Shown here: piece after piece, positions 42,498 through 51,244 of the stretch
How the letters are laid out: each line of letters starts with the position of its first letter
Numbering within the stretch: position 1 is the stretch's first letter
From: Dinoroseobacter sp049801095
GTDB taxonomy: Bacteria; Pseudomonadota; Alphaproteobacteria; Rhodobacterales; Rhodobacteraceae
NCBI RefSeq assembly: GCF_049801095.1
Contig: NZ_JBNAGH010000001.1
Coordinates: 1 to 64,000, forward strand
Length of the DNA stretch: 64,000 nt
Reading direction: 5' to 3'
The notes under the pieces: model-generated
Database searches by the model: none
The model's input: only the letters and a program-made list of their open reading frames with translations
What the model was told of the DNA's origin: nothing
Made by a program: the position numbers and the translations under genes

Positions 42498-42524
42498 CTC
42501 GGAAAACTCAGTCTGCTGATCGGA

Positions 42525-42758
42525 TCAGCTGGCTTTGCTGATGAAGCCGACAGCGTCGCCAAAGGTCTGGATCGTCTCAGCCGCGTCGTCGGGGATCTCG
42601 ATGCCGAACTCTTCTTCGAAGGCCATGACCAGCTCAACAGTGTCCAGGCTGTCTGCGCCCAGATCGTCGATGAACGAAGCGTTCTCGACCACTTTGCCTT
42701 CTTCCACGCCCAGATGCTCAACAACGATCTTCTTCACGCGATCCGCAACGTCGCTCAT
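42525..42758 (-). CDS. acpP: Acyl carrier protein
   Basis: A 77-residue acidic acyl carrier protein. The phosphopantetheine attachment site is Ser37 in LGADSLDTVELVMAFEEEF. It carries acyl chains for the fab enzymes around it. It lies between fabG (175 bases upstream) and fabF, each with its own spacing, the usual fabD-fabG-acpP-fabF order. Confidence 0.98.
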   Translation of the reverse strand: MSDVADRVKKIVVEHLGVEEGKVVENASFIDDLGADSLDTVELVMAFEEEFGIEIPDDAAETIQTFGDAVGFISKAS

Positions 42759-42933
42759 GTCCTAGTCCTCATTCGTGTTCTTGGGTCTTTGCCCGGTGTC
42801 GTCTGTGTCGCTCAAGTCGCGACGATGGTAGCCCGCGCAAGCGGCTGGATCGGTTCCCCGCTCCGAAACTGCGCCGCCTATAACACATGGCTTGGCAAAG
42901 GCAAACGCTTTCGCCGAAGACCAGCTATGCGCG

Positions 42934-43674
42934 TCAGAGCATCGCAAGTCCACCATTTACATGCAGGGTCGTGCCCGTCACATAGCCCGCTTCAGGGCTT
43001 GCAAGATAGACAGCCGCCGCCGCGATCTCGTCGACTTCGCCCATGCGCGCAGAGGGGACCTGGACCAGCAGTTTCTGCTTCTGATCATCGGTCAGCTTGT
43101 CGGTCATGGCCGTGGTCACAAAGCCCGGCGCGATGGCGTTCACGGTGATCCCGCGGCTGGCCACCTCATAGGCCAGGGATTTCGACATCCCCACCATCCC
43201 TGCCTTGGACGCCGCGTAATTCGCCTGCCCCGGATTGCCCGTAGCGCCCACGACGGAGCTCACATTCACGATCCGCCCCCAACGGGCCTTCATCATCCCG
43301 CGCATGACGCCCCGGCAGAGCCGCATGGTCGAGGTCAAGTTCACCTCGAGCACGGTCGCCCATTCCTCGTCCGACATGCGCATGAAAAGGTTGTCCCGCG
43401 TGATCCCGGCATTGTTGACCAGAATATCGACCGAGCCCATGGCCGCAGCCGCCGCCTTGGGAAGCGCTTCAACGGCTTCTGCGTCGCTCAGGTTGCAGGG
43501 CAGGACATGGGCGCGCTCTCCGAGCTCGGCCGCCAGCGCCTCGAGCGGTTCGGTCCGCGTCCCGCTCAGGCCCACCGTGGCGCCCTGCCCGTGCAAGGCC
43601 CGCGCAATCGCGCCGCCAATGCCCCCGGATGCGCCGGTGACCAGCGCAGCTTTTCCGGTCAGATCAAACATCAT
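42934..43674 (-). CDS. fabG: 3-oxoacyl-ACP reductase
   Basis: A 246-residue SDR enzyme reducing 3-oxoacyl-ACP with NADPH. It shows TGASGGIGGAIA, NNAG, the catalytic Ser in VNVSS and the Tyr/Lys in NYAASKAG. The end GTTLHVNGGLAML is typical. Two adjacent ATGs (43674 and 43671) overlap the fabD stop; I give the first, which has AAGGA six bases upstream. It is coupled to fabD. Confidence 0.97.
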   Translation of the reverse strand: MMFDLTGKAALVTGASGGIGGAIARALHGQGATVGLSGTRTEPLEALAAELGERAHVLPCNLSDAEAVEALPKAAAAAMGSVDILVNNAGITRDNLFMRMSDEEWATVLEVNLTSTMRLCRGVMRGMMKARWGRIVNVSSVVGATGNPGQANYAASKAGMVGMSKSLAYEVASRGITVNAIAPGFVTTAMTDKLTDDQKQKLLVQVPSARMGEVDEIAAAAVYLASPEAGYVTGTTLHVNGGLAML

Positions 43675-44618
43675 GCGTCTTCCTTCTTGTCGCCGAGGGC
43701 GGCCACAACATCCGCCGAGGTGCCAATCGCCTTGGTCGCCACGGAGCGGTCGATGCGGCGCACCATCCCGATCAGGGCCTTGCCCGCGCCAACTTCCCAA
43801 ATCTCCGAAACACCTTGCCCGGCCATCCAGCTCACGCTTTCGCGCCAACGGACGGAGCCGGTGATCTGCTCCACCAGCAGATCACGGATCACCGCCGGAT
43901 CCGCCACGCCTTCGGCGCGGACATTCGCCACGACCGGCACGCGCGGGGCCTGGATATCGACCGAGGCGAGCGCGTCGGCCATCACCTCCGCCGCCGGCGC
44001 CATCAATGCGCAATGGAACGGTGCGCTCACCGGCAAGAGAACCGCGCGTCGGGCCCCCTTTTCCTTGGCCAGCTCCACCGCGCGCTCCACAGCCGCCTTG
44101 TGACCCGAGACCACAACCTGGCCCGGATCATTGTCATTCGCCGCTTCGCAGATCTCGCCCTGGGCCGCCGCCTCGGCAACCTCCTTGACTGCCGCGAAGT
44201 CGAGCCCGAGCAGGGCTGCCATCGCGCCCACGCCCACGGGCACCGCCTCTTGCATGGCCTGCCCCCGGGTACGCAGCAGCTTGGCCGTGTCGCCCACGCT
44301 CAGCGCGCCTGCCGCGGCCAGCGCGGAATACTCGCCCAGGGAGTGCCCCGCCACGAAACGGGTCTCCGCCCAATCGAGCCCCTCGGCCTCAAGCGCCCGC
44401 AGCGCCGCCAGCGACGTCGCCATCAGCGCAGGCTGCGCATTGGCCGTCAGCGTCAGCGTCTCCGCCTCGCCTTCCCAGATCAGCGTGCTGAGCGCCTCGC
44501 CCAGCGCGTCATCCACCTCCTCGAACACCGCTTTGGCGGCCGGATAGGCCTCCGCGAGATCGCGGCCCATTCCAATGGTCTGCGCCCCTTGTCCGGGGAA
44601 AACGAAGGCTCGGCTCAT
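43671..44618 (-). CDS. fabD: Malonyl-CoA:ACP transacylase
   Basis: A 315-residue FabD loading malonyl onto ACP. The nucleophile elbow is GHSLGEYSAL (Ser93) and the catalytic His lies in SAPFHCALM; FVFPGQGAQTIGMG opens the protein. The ATG at 44618 follows CAGGAGTTCCC; the open frame upstream is non-coding. It is the first gene of the fatty-acid cluster and divergent from the cytochrome gene. Confidence 0.97.
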   Translation of the reverse strand: MSRAFVFPGQGAQTIGMGRDLAEAYPAAKAVFEEVDDALGEALSTLIWEGEAETLTLTANAQPALMATSLAALRALEAEGLDWAETRFVAGHSLGEYSALAAAGALSVGDTAKLLRTRGQAMQEAVPVGVGAMAALLGLDFAAVKEVAEAAAQGEICEAANDNDPGQVVVSGHKAAVERAVELAKEKGARRAVLLPVSAPFHCALMAPAAEVMADALASVDIQAPRVPVVANVRAEGVADPAVIRDLLVEQITGSVRWRESVSWMAGQGVSEIWEVGAGKALIGMVRRIDRSVATKAIGTSADVVAALGDKKEDA

Positions 44619-44793
44619 GGGAACTCCTGAATGTGGCCCTGAAAATGGCGTGGTGCCTCTTACCCGAGCACGGCATCTGGTGCAATCGGGGCCGAGGGGT
44701 CGCAATCGCCGCACAATGTCTGTGCCTGTCCGACTGTTTATCGCAGGAAGCGCGCGGTCTATCTCAGGTCCAACACAAGGACGGAGCAGCGAC

Positions 44794-46014
44794 ATGGCCC
44801 TCGGCAACACCCATCAGAGCTACGGCAGCCTTTCGAAAACCCTGCATTGGGCGACCGCGCTGTCGATCCTGGCACTCATCCCCCTTGGGATCATTGCCAA
44901 TGGCCTGCCCTTCGACACCAGCGAGGAGCTGGCGCGCAAGGCCTTCCTCTTCTCGATCCACAAGACACTGGGCGTCACGGTCTTCTTGCTCGCCCTGATC
45001 CGCATCGGCTGGATGATCACGCAGCCCAAACCCGCGCCGCTCCATCCCGAACGACGGTTGGAGACCTTCGCGGCCGAGATGGTCCATTGGGCGCTCTATG
45101 GGGCGCTGGTGCTGGTGCCGCTCTCGGGCTGGATCCACCATGCGGCCACGACCGGATTTGCCCCGATCTGGTGGCCCTTCGGGCAAAACCTGCCGCTCGT
45201 GCCGAAATCCGAAGAGGTCGCCCATCTCTTCGCCGGTCTGCATATCGTCTTTGAGCGGGTTCTGGTCATCGCTCTGGTCCTCCATATCGCAGGCGCGTCG
45301 AAGCACCGGATCCTGGACAAGGACGGCACCCTGGCGCGGATGCTGCCCCGGGGCGGCACCGTCCCCCCCGCCCCCCAGCGTGCGGACAGCGCTGCGCAGC
45401 ATATCCTGCCGCCGCTGGCTGCCATCGCTGCCTTCGTGCTCGCCATCGGCGTGGGCAATGCGCTCGGGGTCTTTCACGGCAAGGACGCCGCCCCTGTGGC
45501 CCAGGCCGAGCTGGCCGAGGTCACCTCGGATTGGCAGGTCGAGAGCGGCACGCTGGCCATCACTGTGAGCCAGCTCGGTGCCCCGGTCACCGGCCAGTTC
45601 GAACAATGGACCGCCGAGATCGCCTATGATCCGGACACCCAGACCGGCGCGACAACCGTCACCGTGGCGATCCCGAGCCTGACGCTGGGTTCGGTCACCG
45701 GACAGGCGCTTGGGGCGGAGTTCTTTGACGCGACCACCCACCCGACCGCAGTCTTCACCGCCGAGATCACCCCTGCCCCCAACGGCGCAGAGGCACCGCT
45801 GGTCGCGACCGGCACGCTCAGCCTGAAGGGCACAGAGATGCCCCTCACCCTGCCCTTTGATCTGAACCTGACCGATGGTCTGGCCGAGGTGTCGGGCAGC
45901 GTCACGGTCCAGCGGCTCGATTTCGGGATCGGCCCGAGCTATCCGGATGAGGCCAGCGTGGGCTTCGTGGTGGAGATCTCCGTCGCCCTCACCGCCCGGC
46001 AGCAGGACAGCTAA
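44794..46014 (+). CDS. Cytochrome b561-YceI fusion protein
   Basis: A 406-residue fusion. Residues 1-190 are a b561-type cytochrome with four membrane helices and His ligands (KTLHWATAL, FSIHKTLG, GWIHHAA, LHIAGASKH). A fifth hydrophobic segment (about 208-230) leads to a periplasmic YceI-like lipocalin domain (about 245-400: SDWQVESGTLAITVSQ and GTLSLKGTEMPLTLPF). It may shuttle electrons to or from a quinone or isoprenoid bound by the YceI part. The start at 44794 fits the helix layout. A free YceI protein is encoded nearby at 46891-47475. Confidence 0.9.
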   Translation: MALGNTHQSYGSLSKTLHWATALSILALIPLGIIANGLPFDTSEELARKAFLFSIHKTLGVTVFLLALIRIGWMITQPKPAPLHPERRLETFAAEMVHWALYGALVLVPLSGWIHHAATTGFAPIWWPFGQNLPLVPKSEEVAHLFAGLHIVFERVLVIALVLHIAGASKHRILDKDGTLARMLPRGGTVPPAPQRADSAAQHILPPLAAIAAFVLAIGVGNALGVFHGKDAAPVAQAELAEVTSDWQVESGTLAITVSQLGAPVTGQFEQWTAEIAYDPDTQTGATTVTVAIPSLTLGSVTGQALGAEFFDATTHPTAVFTAEITPAPNGAEAPLVATGTLSLKGTEMPLTLPFDLNLTDGLAEVSGSVTVQRLDFGIGPSYPDEASVGFVVEISVALTARQQDS

Positions 46015-46113
46015 ACCACCCGCCAAGAGCGCCATGTCGCAAACTGGATAGCGCGACACGATCTGATCGGGCATGCTCCGGGGATTGTTCTCTCGGAGCG
46101 TGTCCGTTTTGGC

Positions 46114-46815
46114 ATGAATGACTTTACGACTTTCGCGGTAGCGGACCTGGCCGGGCTGGTCGGCGTCTTCTTCTACATCATCTCTTACTTCCTGCTGCAG
46201 ATCGGAATGCTGGCGAGCGATCGCTACACCTATCCGGTGCTGAACCTGATTGCCGCATGCTGCGTGCTCTACAGCCTGCAGACCCATTTCAACTTCGCCT
46301 CGGCCCTGATCCAGCTCAGCTGGATCGCGATCAGCCTGCTCGGGATCACCCGCCTTTATCTGATCGCCCATCGCACGCGCTTCTCGGACGAGGAGCAGGC
46401 CTTTCTCGATGCCAAGCTGCCGGAGGTCCCGCCCCATTGGGCGCGACGGGTGCTCGACCGGGCCAAGTGGCGCGCACTGGCGGCGGGGACGACCCTGGCA
46501 CATCAAGCGGAACCGGTCAGCCATCTGACCTATCTGGTGGAGGGGGTCGCGGACGTCTTTCTCGACGGCAAGCCCATCGCGGAGCTCGGCCCCGGTGCGC
46601 TGATCGGCGAGATGAGCTGCCTCCATGACCACCCGGCCTCGGCTACGGTGGTGCTGCGTGGCTCTGCCCGCGTGATGCAGATCGATGCGAGGGGCCTGCG
46701 CCAGCTCTGCCGCCGGATCCAGGGTCTGGCCCCGCTACTGGAGCTCAGCTTCGCCCAGGAAGTGCGCGGCAAGCTCCTGCAGGCCAACCGATCGCGTCTG
46801 GCCATGGACATCTGA
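46114..46815 (+). CDS. Membrane protein with cyclic-nucleotide-binding-like domain
   Basis: A 233-residue protein. Residues 8-90 hold three hydrophobic helices resembling the small CBU_0592-type membrane domain (DLAGLVGVFFYIISYFLLQ). Residues about 120-215 look like a cNMP-binding fold (LVEGVADVFLDGKPIAELG and GALIGEMSCLHDHPASATVV). The PBC Arg-Thr of true cAMP sites is not evident in ASATVVLRG, so ligand binding is uncertain. Role unknown; it may sense a ligand at the membrane. It stands alone between the fusion gene and yceI. Confidence 0.78.
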   Translation: MNDFTTFAVADLAGLVGVFFYIISYFLLQIGMLASDRYTYPVLNLIAACCVLYSLQTHFNFASALIQLSWIAISLLGITRLYLIAHRTRFSDEEQAFLDAKLPEVPPHWARRVLDRAKWRALAAGTTLAHQAEPVSHLTYLVEGVADVFLDGKPIAELGPGALIGEMSCLHDHPASATVVLRGSARVMQIDARGLRQLCRRIQGLAPLLELSFAQEVRGKLLQANRSRLAMDI

Positions 46816-46841
46816 CCCCACGCATCAGGGTCCGGAAACGC

Positions 46842-46864
46842 AAAACGCGCCCCGAAGGGCGCGT
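46842..46864 (-). terminator. Terminator of the yceI gene
   Basis: An 8-bp stem (46845-46852 with 46857-46864, CGAA loop on the plus strand) reads into TTTTG on the minus strand, 26 bases after the yceI stop. It also lies just past the convergent cNMP-domain gene and could serve both. Confidence 0.8.
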
Positions 46865-46890
46865 CTGTGGTCGCGAAATTGCGGTGTGCG

Positions 46891-47475
46891 TTATTCGGCG
46901 ATCATCGCCTCGATGGAGATCAGAACCTCGACCTCATCGCTGACGAAGGGCGCAAAGGCGCCAACATTGAAGTCCGAGCGCACGAGCGTGGTGGTCGCAT
47001 CGAACCCGGCCCAGTCCTTCTGCGCCATGGGATGGGTGCCCATGCCGTTCAGCTTGGCATCCAGCACGACCGACTTGGTCACACCATTCAGGGTCAGATC
47101 GCCAGTGATCAGCGCGGTATCTTCGCCAGTCACCTCTATGCCGGTGGAGGTGAAGGTCACCAGATCGTTGTCGTCATCGGCCCCAAAGAAGTCATCGCCC
47201 ATGAAATGCTCAAAACGGCCTTCCCAGCCGGTGATCATCGAACGGACGGGCATGGCGACCGAGACAGAAGAGTTGCCCGGGTTTTCCTTGTCGAAGGCGA
47301 TCTCGCCCTCGAAGCCCGAGAACATGCCATAGGTGGTCGAATAGCCCAGATGGTTATAGCTGAACACGATCTGGCTGTGGCTGGCATCAAGAACATAGTT
47401 CTGCGTCTCGGCCTGGGCGGCCCCTGCAGTCAGGGCAAGTGCGGCAGCAGCGATCGTGGAGGAGAGGAGTTTCAT
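46891..47475 (-). CDS. Periplasmic YceI-family protein
   Basis: A 194-residue protein with a signal peptide ending in GAAQA. The mature part is a YceI lipocalin-like barrel: YVLDASHSQIVFSYNHLGYS, SVSVAMPVRSMITG, ITGDLTLNGVTKSVVLDAKL and SDFNVGAFAPFVSDEVEV. YceI proteins bind polyprenoid or quinone-like lipids in the periplasm. The start at 47475 begins the signal peptide and has GAGGAGAGGAG-like purines nearby; the upstream TTG/ATG extension is unlikely. It is divergent from rpsF. Confidence 0.92.
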   Translation of the reverse strand: MKLLSSTIAAAALALTAGAAQAETQNYVLDASHSQIVFSYNHLGYSTTYGMFSGFEGEIAFDKENPGNSSVSVAMPVRSMITGWEGRFEHFMGDDFFGADDDNDLVTFTSTGIEVTGEDTALITGDLTLNGVTKSVVLDAKLNGMGTHPMAQKDWAGFDATTTLVRSDFNVGAFAPFVSDEVEVLISIEAMIAE

Positions 47476-47659
47476 GGTGAGCACCTTGGATATGGAGTTA
47501 TGCGAGGAACATGGGTCCAAGGTGACCCAGCGACAATTCCAACAGCTTCAACAGTTTCTCTGCACCAGCGCGCAGAGCGCAAACGACGGAAAGCGCCACC
47601 CGGCGCGTAACAGGAACCACGCCGCCCCAAGGCAACAGCAGCGGGCCTGCACGGGACGC

Positions 47660-47687
47660 TTGCGTTCGCAGGCACAGCCCGTATAAG
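47660..47687 (+). promoter_or_regulatory. Candidate promoter of rpsF-rpsR-rplI
   Basis: TTGCGT (47660-47665), 16 bases, TATAAG (47682-47687). The -10 box is a 5-of-6 match, the -35 only half. It lies about 100 bases before rpsF in the 312-bp yceI-rpsF gap. The remainder of that gap shows no gene. Confidence 0.5.
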
Positions 47688-47787
47688 GCGCGGGTCCCGA
47701 TCACATGACCCTGCGTGGCCTCTCGTGTGCGGCCCGGGACCTCGGCAAGCCGCACTATGAAACACGCGTATCAGAACTGGAGAGCGC

Positions 47788-48141
47788 ATGCCGTTTTATG
47801 AGCATGTCTTTATCTCGCGTCAGGACCTGTCCAACGCGCAAGCCGAAAGCCTGGTTGAGCATTTCGGAACCGTCCTCGCAGACAATGGCGGCAAGGTCGT
47901 CGACAGCGAGTACTGGGGCCTCAAGACCATGGCCTACAAGATCAACAAGAACCGCAAGGGCCACTATGCCTTCCTGAAGACCGACGCCCCCGCGCCGGCC
48001 GTGCAGGAAATGGAGCGCCTGATGCGTCTGCATGATGACGTGATGCGCGTCATGACCATCAAGGTCGACGAGCATGCAGAGGGTCCCTCGATCCAGATGC
48101 AGAAGCGCGAAGAGCGTGACAACCGTCGCGAACGCCGCTGA
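47788..48141 (+). CDS. rpsF: 30S ribosomal protein S6
   Basis: A 117-residue S6: MPFYEHVFISRQDLSNAQAE, GLKTMAYKINKNRKGHYAF and a basic C-terminal tail (QKREERDNRRERR). It binds 16S rRNA with S18 in the platform. GGAGAGCGC precedes the ATG. It heads the rpsF-rpsR-rplI operon, with 28 bases to rpsR. Confidence 0.98.
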   Translation: MPFYEHVFISRQDLSNAQAESLVEHFGTVLADNGGKVVDSEYWGLKTMAYKINKNRKGHYAFLKTDAPAPAVQEMERLMRLHDDVMRVMTIKVDEHAEGPSIQMQKREERDNRRERR

Positions 48142-48169
48142 TCAACGCTTGAGAAAAGGACGCTAAACC

Positions 48170-48397
48170 ATGGCTGCAAAACCATTTTTCCGCCGTCGCA
48201 AAGTCTGCCCCTTCTCCGGCGACAATGCACCCAAGATCGACTACAAGGACACCCGTCTCCTGCAGCGCTACATCTCCGAGCGCGGCAAGATCGTCCCGTC
48301 CCGTATCACCGCCGTCTCGGCCAAGAAGCAGCGTGAGCTGGCCCGTGCCATCAAACGCGCCCGCTTCCTCGCCCTGCTGCCCTACGCCGTGAAATAA
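48170..48397 (+). CDS. rpsR: 30S ribosomal protein S18
   Basis: A 75-residue S18: KPFFRRRKVCPFSGDNAP, LLQRYISERGKIVPSRIT and ARAIKRARFLALLPY. It pairs with S6. The single Cys10 is in the usual place, but the zinc-binding set of some S18 proteins is absent. It is 12 bases upstream of rplI. Confidence 0.98.
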   Translation: MAAKPFFRRRKVCPFSGDNAPKIDYKDTRLLQRYISERGKIVPSRITAVSAKKQRELARAIKRARFLALLPYAVK

Positions 48398-48409
48398 GGA
48401 GCCGAGCAC

Positions 48410-49039
48410 ATGCAAGTCATCCTTCTTGAACGCGTGGCCAAGCTTGGTCAGATGGGCGACGTCGTGGACGTCAAGCCCGGCTATGCGCGCAACTTCCTGC
48501 TGCCCCAAGGCAAGGCGCTGAACGCGTCGGACGCCAACATCAAGCAGTTCGAAGCTCAGAAAGCCCAGCTCGAGGCGCGTAACCTCGAGACCAAGAAAGA
48601 AGCCGAGGATCTGGCCGAGAAACTCGACGGTCAGCAGTTCGTCGTGATTCGCTCCGCCTCCGATGCGGGCGCGCTTTATGGCTCCGTCACCACCCGTGAC
48701 GCCGCCGACGCCGCCACCGCCGACGGGTTCTCCCTCGATCGCAAGCAGGTCGCTCTGGCCCGCCCGATCAAGGATCTGGGTCTGCACACCGTGCACGTGA
48801 CCCTGCACCCCGAAGTGACCGCGGATATCGTGCTGAACGTGGCGCGCTCCACCGAGGAAGCCGAGCTGCAAGCCTCCGGCAAGTCGATCCAGGAACTCGC
48901 CGCCGAAGCGGAAGCCGAAGCCGAGTTCGAGATCGCGGAACTCTTCGACGATATCGGCTCTGCCGCGTCCGAGGACAGCGACCTCGTGGAGACGGTTGAA
49001 GACAAAGCCGCCGACGAGAGCGAGGACGAGCAGCCCTGA
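48410..49039 (+). CDS. rplI: 50S ribosomal protein L9 with acidic tail
   Basis: A 209-residue L9: MQVILLERVAKLGQMGDVVD, KPGYARNFLLPQGKAL and the C-terminal RNA-binding domain (LGLHTVHVTLHPEV). It is about 60 residues longer than E. coli L9 because of an Ala/Glu/Asp-rich C-terminal tail (about 150-209), a common alphaproteobacterial extension. AAGGAGCCGAGC lies before the ATG. A strong terminator follows. Confidence 0.98.
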   Translation: MQVILLERVAKLGQMGDVVDVKPGYARNFLLPQGKALNASDANIKQFEAQKAQLEARNLETKKEAEDLAEKLDGQQFVVIRSASDAGALYGSVTTRDAADAATADGFSLDRKQVALARPIKDLGLHTVHVTLHPEVTADIVLNVARSTEEAELQASGKSIQELAAEAEAEAEFEIAELFDDIGSAASEDSDLVETVEDKAADESEDEQP

Positions 49040-49063
49040 TCGGGCGCTCATCCCAGGCATTCG

Positions 49064-49097
49064 CGCCGTCCGGATCTCCGGGCGGCGTTTTTTTTGG
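49064..49097 (+). terminator. Intrinsic terminator of the rpsF-rpsR-rplI operon
   Basis: A 10-bp stem (49064-49073 with 49078-49087, one G-U pair) with an ATCT loop is followed by eight Ts. Confidence 0.95.
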
Positions 49098-49208
49098 GCG
49101 GATAGATGCCACACAGGTAACAGTTTTCCCGAAAATGGCTCTTTTTTGATGACGGCAAAGGGTTAATTCGTGCAACCATCGCGCGAGTACAGCCAAAGGA
49201 TCGACCTT

Positions 49209-51170
49209 ATGATTGCTCGACTTTCCCGCCGGACTTTTCTCGGCACAGCCGCTGGAGCCAGCTTGATTGCCTTGCACCCCTATTCCGCCCGTGCCGCCGC
49301 GAACCAGGCGCATCTGCGGATTATGGAAACCACTGACCTGCACGTGCATGTGTTTCCCTATGACTATTATGCAGACCGTCCGCGCGACACGGTGGGTCTC
49401 GCCCGCACCGCCGCGCTGATCGACGGGATAAGGGCCGAGGCCACAAACACGCTGCTGGTCGATAATGGCGACTTCCTGCAGGGCAACCCGATGGGCGACT
49501 ACATCGCCTATGAGCGCGGGATGAAAGAGGGTGACATGCACCCGGTCATCGCCGCCATGAACGCGGTGGGCTTTGACGCCTCGACCCTGGGCAATCACGA
49601 GTTCAATTACGGGCTCGATTTCCTCATGAAATCTCTCGCCGGTGCAAACTTTCCGGTGATCTCGGCCAATGTGGTGCGCGAGATGGGCGCGAGCCCCACC
49701 GCCGACAAGACGCTGATCCCGCCTTACGTGATCCTCGACCGCATGGTCACCGATGGCGCGGGCGAAGAGCACGCGATCAAGGTCGGGCTGATCGGTTTCG
49801 TGCCGCCCCAGATCATGAACTGGGACCGCAAACATCTCGAAGGCAATGTGCAGGCGCGCGATATCCTTGAGACTGCGCGGGCCTATGTCCCGCAGATGCG
49901 CGAGCAAGGCGCGGATATCATCATCGCGCTCAGCCATTCCGGCATCGGCTCCGCGAAGGAGAGCGACGGGATGGAGAACGCCTCGGTGCCGCTGGCCGCG
50001 CTCGACGGGATCGACGCGATTGCAACGGGGCACAGCCATCTGGTCTTCCCCTCGCCCACCTATGCGGATTACGCCGCCGTGGATGCCGAGGCCGGGACGA
50101 TCCATGGCAAGCCCGCCACCATGGGCGGCTTCTGGGGCTCCCATATGGGGCTGATCGATCTGATGCTCGAGCATGAGGGGGGCGTCTGGCGCGTGGTCTC
50201 GTCTGAAACCGAAGCGCGCCCGATCTCCAAGCGCAACGAGGACCGCTCGATCACGCCGCTGGTCGAAAGCCAGCAATATGTGCTCGATGCGGTGCAGCAG
50301 GACCATGATGACACCCTCGCCTATGTCCGCCGCGCCGTGGGCAAGACCGACGCGCCGCTGCACTCCTACTTCGCGTTGGTGGCAGATGACCCCTCGGTGC
50401 AGATCGTCTCGATCGCGCAGAGCTGGTATATCGGCGAGATGCTCAAGGGCACGGAGTATGAAGGCCTGCCGATCCTCTCGGCGGCAGCGCCCTTCAAGGC
50501 CGGCGGCCGGGGCGGTCCGGAATACTACACCGATGTGCCCGCCGGAGATGTGGCGATCAAGAACGTCGCCGACCTCTACCTCTACCCGAACACTGCCCGT
50601 GCGGTGCTGGTCACCGGGGCACAGGTCAAGGATTGGCTCGAACGCTCTGCGGGGATGTTCAACCAGATCACCCCGGGCCAGGCCGACCAGCCCCTGCTCA
50701 ACCCCGATTTCCCGAGCTACAATTTCGATGTGATCGACGGGGTCAGCTACGAGATCGACCTGAGCCAGCCCTCGCGGTTTGACTCCAAGGGCGGGCCGCT
50801 CAACCCGACCGCAAGCCGGATCGTGAACCTGACCTATAACGGCGCACCGCTCGACCCGGAGGCCAAGTTCATCATCGCGACGAACAACTACCGCGCCTCG
50901 GGCGGCGGCAGCTTCCCGGGCACGGGCGACACGATCATCTTCGAAGGTCCGGACACCAATCGCGACGTGATCGTCCGCTACATCGTCGAGCAGGGCACGA
51001 TCAGCCCGCGTGCCGATGGCAACTGGCGCTTTGCGCCCATGGCCGACACTTCGGTCCTGTTTGAGACCGGGCCCAAGGCCGCTGGCTATATCGACGATGT
51101 CACCGAGCTCGAAATTGCCCCCGCAGGCGAGGGCCCCGAAGGTTTCGCGCAGTTCCGGATCTCCCTCTGA
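49209..51170 (+). CDS. cpdB: 2',3'-cyclic-nucleotide 2'-phosphodiesterase/3'-nucleotidase
   Basis: A 653-residue exported enzyme that frees nucleosides and phosphate from extracellular nucleotides. The start MIARLSRRTFLG is a twin-arginine signal (SRRTFLG) ending near SARAAA. The metallophosphatase domain shows METTDLHVHVFPYDYY, DNGDFLQGNPMGDY, TLGNHEFNYG and ATGHSHLVFPSP. The C-terminal 5'-nucleotidase domain follows (about 350-600, with AAAPFKAGGRGG and TNNYRASGGGSF). AAAGGA lies before the ATG at 49209; a GTG 39 bases upstream would disrupt the Tat signal layout. Confidence 0.95.
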   Translation: MIARLSRRTFLGTAAGASLIALHPYSARAAANQAHLRIMETTDLHVHVFPYDYYADRPRDTVGLARTAALIDGIRAEATNTLLVDNGDFLQGNPMGDYIAYERGMKEGDMHPVIAAMNAVGFDASTLGNHEFNYGLDFLMKSLAGANFPVISANVVREMGASPTADKTLIPPYVILDRMVTDGAGEEHAIKVGLIGFVPPQIMNWDRKHLEGNVQARDILETARAYVPQMREQGADIIIALSHSGIGSAKESDGMENASVPLAALDGIDAIATGHSHLVFPSPTYADYAAVDAEAGTIHGKPATMGGFWGSHMGLIDLMLEHEGGVWRVVSSETEARPISKRNEDRSITPLVESQQYVLDAVQQDHDDTLAYVRRAVGKTDAPLHSYFALVADDPSVQIVSIAQSWYIGEMLKGTEYEGLPILSAAAPFKAGGRGGPEYYTDVPAGDVAIKNVADLYLYPNTARAVLVTGAQVKDWLERSAGMFNQITPGQADQPLLNPDFPSYNFDVIDGVSYEIDLSQPSRFDSKGGPLNPTASRIVNLTYNGAPLDPEAKFIIATNNYRASGGGSFPGTGDTIIFEGPDTNRDVIVRYIVEQGTISPRADGNWRFAPMADTSVLFETGPKAAGYIDDVTELEIAPAGEGPEGFAQFRISL

Positions 51171-51196
51171 TCCACCGGCACCCGCTCAGAAACGCA

Positions 51197-51222
51197 AAAG
51201 GCCGCCCCGAGGGGCGGCCTTT
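51197..51222. terminator. Bidirectional terminator between cpdB and tig
   Basis: AAAGGCCGCCCC (51197-51208) is perfectly complementary to GGGGCGGCCTTT (51211-51222). It lies between the two convergent stop codons and has short A/T runs on both sides. Confidence 0.85.
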
Positions 51223-51244
51223 GTCATTCCTGTGAGGGGTCGCC

